From: Aneurinibacillus sp. Ricciae_BoGa-3
GTDB taxonomy: Bacteria; Bacillota; Bacilli; Aneurinibacillales; Aneurinibacillaceae
DNA length: 64,000 nucleotides
NCBI RefSeq assembly: GCF_028421645.1
Contig: NZ_CP116887.1
Span: forward strand, 1,676,001-1,740,000
Direction: 5' to 3'
The notes under the pieces are model-generated. The model was not told where the DNA came from, did no database searches, and was given only the letters and a program-made list of their open reading frames with translations. The position numbers and the translations under genes are program-made. Every line of letters begins with the position of its first letter. The stretch's first letter is position 1. Below are positions 60,722-64,000 of the stretch, one piece after another.

Positions 60722-62569
60722 GTGTTTTACAATCGTATAGTCGGCAAGCTTTGGATTACAATTATCGGATTGGTAGCCGTTGTGCTCATGGTATTAAGTC
60801 TTACGCTGATGCAGGCTTTTGATAGATTTTATCAGACGCAGCGGAGCGCTGACTTAACCCATCTGGCACAAAAAATTTCCAATGTACTCGAGGTGTCCAA
60901 AGATCAGCCCGGGGCTATTCGCATTGCCCGGGAACTGGTGGATGTGTATGGTACCCGCATGGTGGTGTTAGGAAGCCACGGTGAGGTTGCCAAAACCGAT
61001 TTTGACACGGCTAATCCGGATTTTCCGCAGATTCAGTTGAAAGACCTGCAGGCAAGCACTCAAATAAAGAAGGCTTTCTCGGGAAACATCGGTGTCGCCC
61101 GGACCTTCTTTAAAGTGAAGACCCCCAATGGGATCTGGTATCCGCAGGAATACCTCATTGTTGCGGTTCCGATTCACGCCATGGGCGACTCGAATGTTCT
61201 GGTGCTTTATCAGACGCTTGATGAACTTCGGCAGACCACAAATCAAACAACGTGGCTGATTTTTTATGCCGCTATTATTGGGATTATACTGACTACCTTT
61301 TTCGCGTTCTTTTTATCCAGCCGGATTACCAAGCCGCTGCGTTCCATGAAAAAAGCGGCTGATTCTTATGCCCGCGGTGACTTCTCCACGCAAATAGCGA
61401 TACGGTCCAATGATGAAATAGGGGATCTTGCCGCTACCTTTAATAATATGGCTGGCAGGTTAAACGGCTTAATCCGGGCTCTGTCCCGGGAGAAGGAGCA
61501 GCTGTCGAGCATTCTCCGCAGCATGGTCGATGGGGTTTTCAAGGTGAACAAAGATGGGGAAATTGTCGTCGTAAACCCCCCTGGTGAAGAAATACTGCGT
61601 TCCTGGGCGTATGAGCACAGGCAGGCGAACGCAGACGCGGCACAGGCTGATCCGGATGCATCTGACACCAGGTATCTTCCCGTCTCCATGCAAATGATCC
61701 TCCAGCAGGTGATAAAGGATGAGGGCGAGGTTATGTCCGACATTAAAGTTCAGGGACGCATTTACTCTGTTGTGATGACGCCATTATATGATAGAAAAGA
61801 GAATGAGAAGCATGTGCGCGGAGCGGTCGCCGTCCTGCGGGATATGACGGAAGAACGCACGCTCGATAAGCTGCGCAAGGATTTCCTCGCGAATGTTTCG
61901 CATGAACTGCGCACGCCATTAGCCATGCTACAGGGATACAGCGAGGCGATTATTGACGATATCGCGGAGACAGCGGAAGAGAAGAAAGAGCTGGCTGGCA
62001 TTATTTATGACGAATCGCTGCGAATGACGAGGCTGGTTAATGAATTGCTCGATTTGGCTAAAATGGAAGCTGGTCATATTCAGCTGAGATTGGAACACAA
62101 TAATATTTGGCAGCTTGAAGAAAAAGCGATCCGCAAGTTTAATGGGGTTGCCAGAGAACAGGATGTTGAGCTCCAATTGGATTGGCGGGAGGGCACTACA
62201 CGCGAGTTCCTGTTTGATCCAGACCGAATGGAACAGGTGCTGACCAATCTAATTGACAACGCCCTGCGCCATACGCCATCCGGCGGAAGGGTTAAGCTTA
62301 TCACCTACCAATCAGGGGAGAAGCTAATCATTGAGGTAGCGGATACGGGAAGCGGAATTCCAGTCGATGATCTCCCCTTTGTTTTTGAACGCTTCTATAA
62401 AGCAGATAAAGCACGGACAAGAGGCCGGGCGGGAACCGGTCTCGGGCTCTCTATTGTAAAAAACATCGTAGAGTCACACGGCGCATCGATTCGTGTGCAC
62501 AGCCGGCTTAATGAAGGTACAACCTTTCATATTGAAATGCCGCTTACAGAGGAAGGAAGAGGACAATAA
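60722..62569 (+). CDS. resE: sensor histidine kinase ResE
   Basis: A 615-residue kinase. First membrane helix at about 9-30, an extracellular sensor region (35-170), second helix at about 178-200, HAMP (200-255, RITKPLRSMKKAADSYARGD), PAS domain (260-375), HisKA with H394 in NVSHELRTPLAMLQ, and ATPase domain with NLIDNALRHTPSGG, VADTGSGIPVDDLPFVFERF and GTGLGLSIVKNIV. It phosphorylates ResD according to oxygen or redox state. GTG start directly after the resD stop. The PAS region has an alanine-rich insertion around residues 300-320. Confidence 0.93.
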   Translation: MFYNRIVGKLWITIIGLVAVVLMVLSLTLMQAFDRFYQTQRSADLTHLAQKISNVLEVSKDQPGAIRIARELVDVYGTRMVVLGSHGEVAKTDFDTANPDFPQIQLKDLQASTQIKKAFSGNIGVARTFFKVKTPNGIWYPQEYLIVAVPIHAMGDSNVLVLYQTLDELRQTTNQTTWLIFYAAIIGIILTTFFAFFLSSRITKPLRSMKKAADSYARGDFSTQIAIRSNDEIGDLAATFNNMAGRLNGLIRALSREKEQLSSILRSMVDGVFKVNKDGEIVVVNPPGEEILRSWAYEHRQANADAAQADPDASDTRYLPVSMQMILQQVIKDEGEVMSDIKVQGRIYSVVMTPLYDRKENEKHVRGAVAVLRDMTEERTLDKLRKDFLANVSHELRTPLAMLQGYSEAIIDDIAETAEEKKELAGIIYDESLRMTRLVNELLDLAKMEAGHIQLRLEHNNIWQLEEKAIRKFNGVAREQDVELQLDWREGTTREFLFDPDRMEQVLTNLIDNALRHTPSGGRVKLITYQSGEKLIIEVADTGSGIPVDDLPFVFERFYKADKARTRGRAGTGLGLSIVKNIVESHGASIRVHSRLNEGTTFHIEMPLTEEGRGQ

Positions 62570-62571
62570 AT

Positions 62572-63783
62572 ATGGCCATTTTTTCAGCACTGGCTCCTTT
62601 TTTGCAACAAGCGCTTGAAAGCAAGGACATTAAGGAACCAACCGACATTCAGCAGGCTGCCATTCCGCTGCTCATGGATGGAAAAAGCGTGGTAGGCGAG
62701 TCCCATACCGGAACAGGCAAGACGTTAGCCTATTTGCTGCCTATCCTGCAGCGCATCGACCCGTCAGCCGACACCGTTCAAGCCATTATTTTTTCACCAA
62801 CACGCGAATTAACGATGCAGATAGCGGGTGTAGTGGCCGAATTTTGCAAAGGCACAGATATTCGCAGCCAGGCTATAATCGGCGGCGTAGACATTAAACG
62901 CCAGATGGATAAGCTTAAAGAACGGCCGCATATTATAATTGGCTCTCCCGGCAGAATGGTGGACTTGCTTGATAAGCGGAAGCTTAAGGTGCATGAAGCA
63001 AAAATGATAGTGGTGGATGAAGTGGATGAGCTGGTGGAAGCACGAATGCTCCGGGCGATGGAAACGGTAATGATGCGCACACCGCGGGACCGGCAGCTGG
63101 CCGTGTTTTCTGCGACGATCTCCGAATCAGTGGAAGAATGGAGCCGCAGGTGGGCTGAGGAGGTACAAACGGTTAGAATCAAGGCCAGCTCCCGCCTTCC
63201 GGAAGGGATTTCACACGCATTTATTGTGGTTCCTGAAAGGCAAAAATTTGAGGAATTGCGTAGGCTCCTGGTGGCTTTAAATCCAGAGCGGGCGGTTATT
63301 TTTGTCAAGAAACTGCACAGGGTACAAGAGATAGCATCCTGGCTTGCCGGCAGAGGGGTTAAGATCGTCGGCATTCACAGCGAGACAAAGAAACTGGACC
63401 GTGAAGCTGCCCTGCGCCAGTTTCGTAATGGGGATGTGAACTGTCTCGTTACAACGGATCTGCTCGCCAGAGGATTAGACATCGAGGATATTACCCATGT
63501 GATTAACTTCGATCTTCCGATGGATCCGCAAGACTATATACACAGGGTAGGCAGGACTGGGCGTGTTGGTAAGAAGGGGTTAGCCGTAACATTACTTGAA
63601 CCAAAAGAAAAATTTATGGCCGGTAAATTCGGCGACCAGTTAGGCATTACGCTGCAGGAGAAAAGCGTACTCCGTGGCAGCCTGGTTGACGCCCGTCCCC
63701 ACAAAGCAGCGAGCAGGGAAGCAAAGCCAGCGGCTGCTCGTCCGAAAGATAATAAGAAGCCCTTTAATAAAAAACATAAATAA
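62572..63783 (+). CDS. DEAD-box RNA helicase (YfmL-like)
   Basis: A 403-residue helicase core with a short basic tail. Q motif EPTDIQQAAIPLLMDGK, motif I SHTGTGKT, Ia FSPTRELTMQ, II VVDEVDEL (DEVD in place of DEAD), III FSATI, IV VIFVKKL, V TTDLLARGLDIED and VI HRVGRTGRVG. The C-terminus (AASREAKPAAARPKDNKKPF) is a disordered RNA-binding tail. DEVD-type helicases in Bacillus (YfmL) act in cold growth and ribosome assembly. GGAAGAGGA precedes the ATG, two bases after the resE stop, so it may be cotranscribed. Confidence 0.92.
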   Translation: MAIFSALAPFLQQALESKDIKEPTDIQQAAIPLLMDGKSVVGESHTGTGKTLAYLLPILQRIDPSADTVQAIIFSPTRELTMQIAGVVAEFCKGTDIRSQAIIGGVDIKRQMDKLKERPHIIIGSPGRMVDLLDKRKLKVHEAKMIVVDEVDELVEARMLRAMETVMMRTPRDRQLAVFSATISESVEEWSRRWAEEVQTVRIKASSRLPEGISHAFIVVPERQKFEELRRLLVALNPERAVIFVKKLHRVQEIASWLAGRGVKIVGIHSETKKLDREAALRQFRNGDVNCLVTTDLLARGLDIEDITHVINFDLPMDPQDYIHRVGRTGRVGKKGLAVTLLEPKEKFMAGKFGDQLGITLQEKSVLRGSLVDARPHKAASREAKPAAARPKDNKKPFNKKHK

Positions 63784-63789
63784 ATGCAG

Positions 63790-63826
63790 GAGAGCGGCTG
63801 TTGAGGCAACAGTCCGCTCTTTTTTC
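63790..63826 (+). terminator. terminator after the helicase gene
   Basis: AGAGCGGCTGTT pairs with AACAGTCCGCTCT (one bulged T), loop GAGGC, followed by TTTTTTC. Confidence 0.88.
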
Positions 63827-63909
63827 TTATGCTCATATTGTTAATTGCGGATAATTTTTCCCACATCATCCATTCTAGAAATAGGAACGAGGTGAGCATG
63901 TAACTGACG

Positions 63910-64000
63910 ATGTTCGGTTTAAAAAAACCGGGCCAATTCCGGGGGAACAGGCCGGCTTGTTCTGTCGCGGCTGTCCATTGTGACGCTGGTTACGAGCGCA
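63910..64000 (+). CDS. start of a possible membrane/sensor protein (cut by window end)
   Basis: From ATG 63910 a frame stays open to the window edge (MFGLKKPGQFRGNRPACS). A different frame over the last 60 bases reads LVLSRLSIVTLVTSA, which looks like the first membrane helix of a histidine kinase. GAGGTG at 63890 is rather far from the ATG. Either the gene has a one-base frame change near 63950 or one of the two readings is chance; the piece is too short to decide. Confidence 0.3.
   Translation, partial: MFGLKKPGQFRGNRPACSVAAVHCDAGYER

Overview
The window is chromosomal DNA from an endospore-forming member of the Bacillales (Firmicutes). It carries dacF-spoIIAA-spoIIAB-sigF, spoVAA/AB/AEa, dacB-spmA-spmB, a gamma-SASP-like gene, a lysine riboswitch before lysA, GGAGG-type ribosome binding sites and T-rich terminators. 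The gene order follows the Bacillus subtilis backbone pupG-dacF-spoIIA-spoVA-lysA-ppiB-scpAB-dacB-spmAB-rluB-resDE, but with differences that suggest a more distant genus (Aneurinibacillus- or Brevibacillus-like; this is a guess, not a measurement).

Layout. 1-1517: nucleoside salvage (purine then pyrimidine nucleoside phosphorylase). 1799-8058: an Lrp-type regulator and a complete oligopeptide ABC transporter oppABCDF with an attenuating hairpin after oppA. 8251-9551: HAD phosphatase and small cupin. 9624-12575: forespore control locus dacF, spoIIAA, spoIIAB, sigF, with readable sigma-F and sigma-H promoters. 12601-16416: potassium uptake genes ktrA and ktrB separated by a Na+/H+ antiporter. 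17134-22313: GntR-regulated catabolic cluster (SDR, cupin dioxygenase-like, MFS, amidohydrolase, Rieske protein). 22471-28522: assorted stand-alone genes, including an HTH/Ntn-hydrolase pair. 28681-42773: a decayed accessory zone with truncated or frameshifted EamA, group II intron, SnoaL, IS110, AraC, aldo/keto reductase, SDR, oxdC, recombinase, GrpB, IS3 and 3-hydroxyacyl-CoA dehydrogenase remnants. Inside it sits an apparently intact recombinase-in-trio (RIT-like) unit, with the first two recombinases fused, and a few intact genes. 43128-63783: return to the conserved backbone: spoVA genes, lysA, HIT, NlpC/P60, GH2 glycosidase, MA-type peptidase, ppiB, site-2 protease, scpAB, dacB-spmAB, rluB, resDE and a DEAD-box helicase.

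The sigF-spoVAA neighbourhood, adjacent in B. subtilis, is split here by about 30 kb that is visibly more A+T-rich and full of pseudogenes. spoVAC-AD-AEb are absent between spoVAB and spoVAEa, and resABC are absent between rluB and resD.

The most unusual structure is a family of non-coding, modular, inverted-repeat elements of about 290-530 bp, present four times (14641-15063, 54967-55494, 57862-58150, 58945-59466). A related small double hairpin lies at 50559-50660. They have roughly 40-bp terminal inverted repeats, nested internal inverted repeats and exchangeable hairpin modules, and I do not recognise them as a named family.
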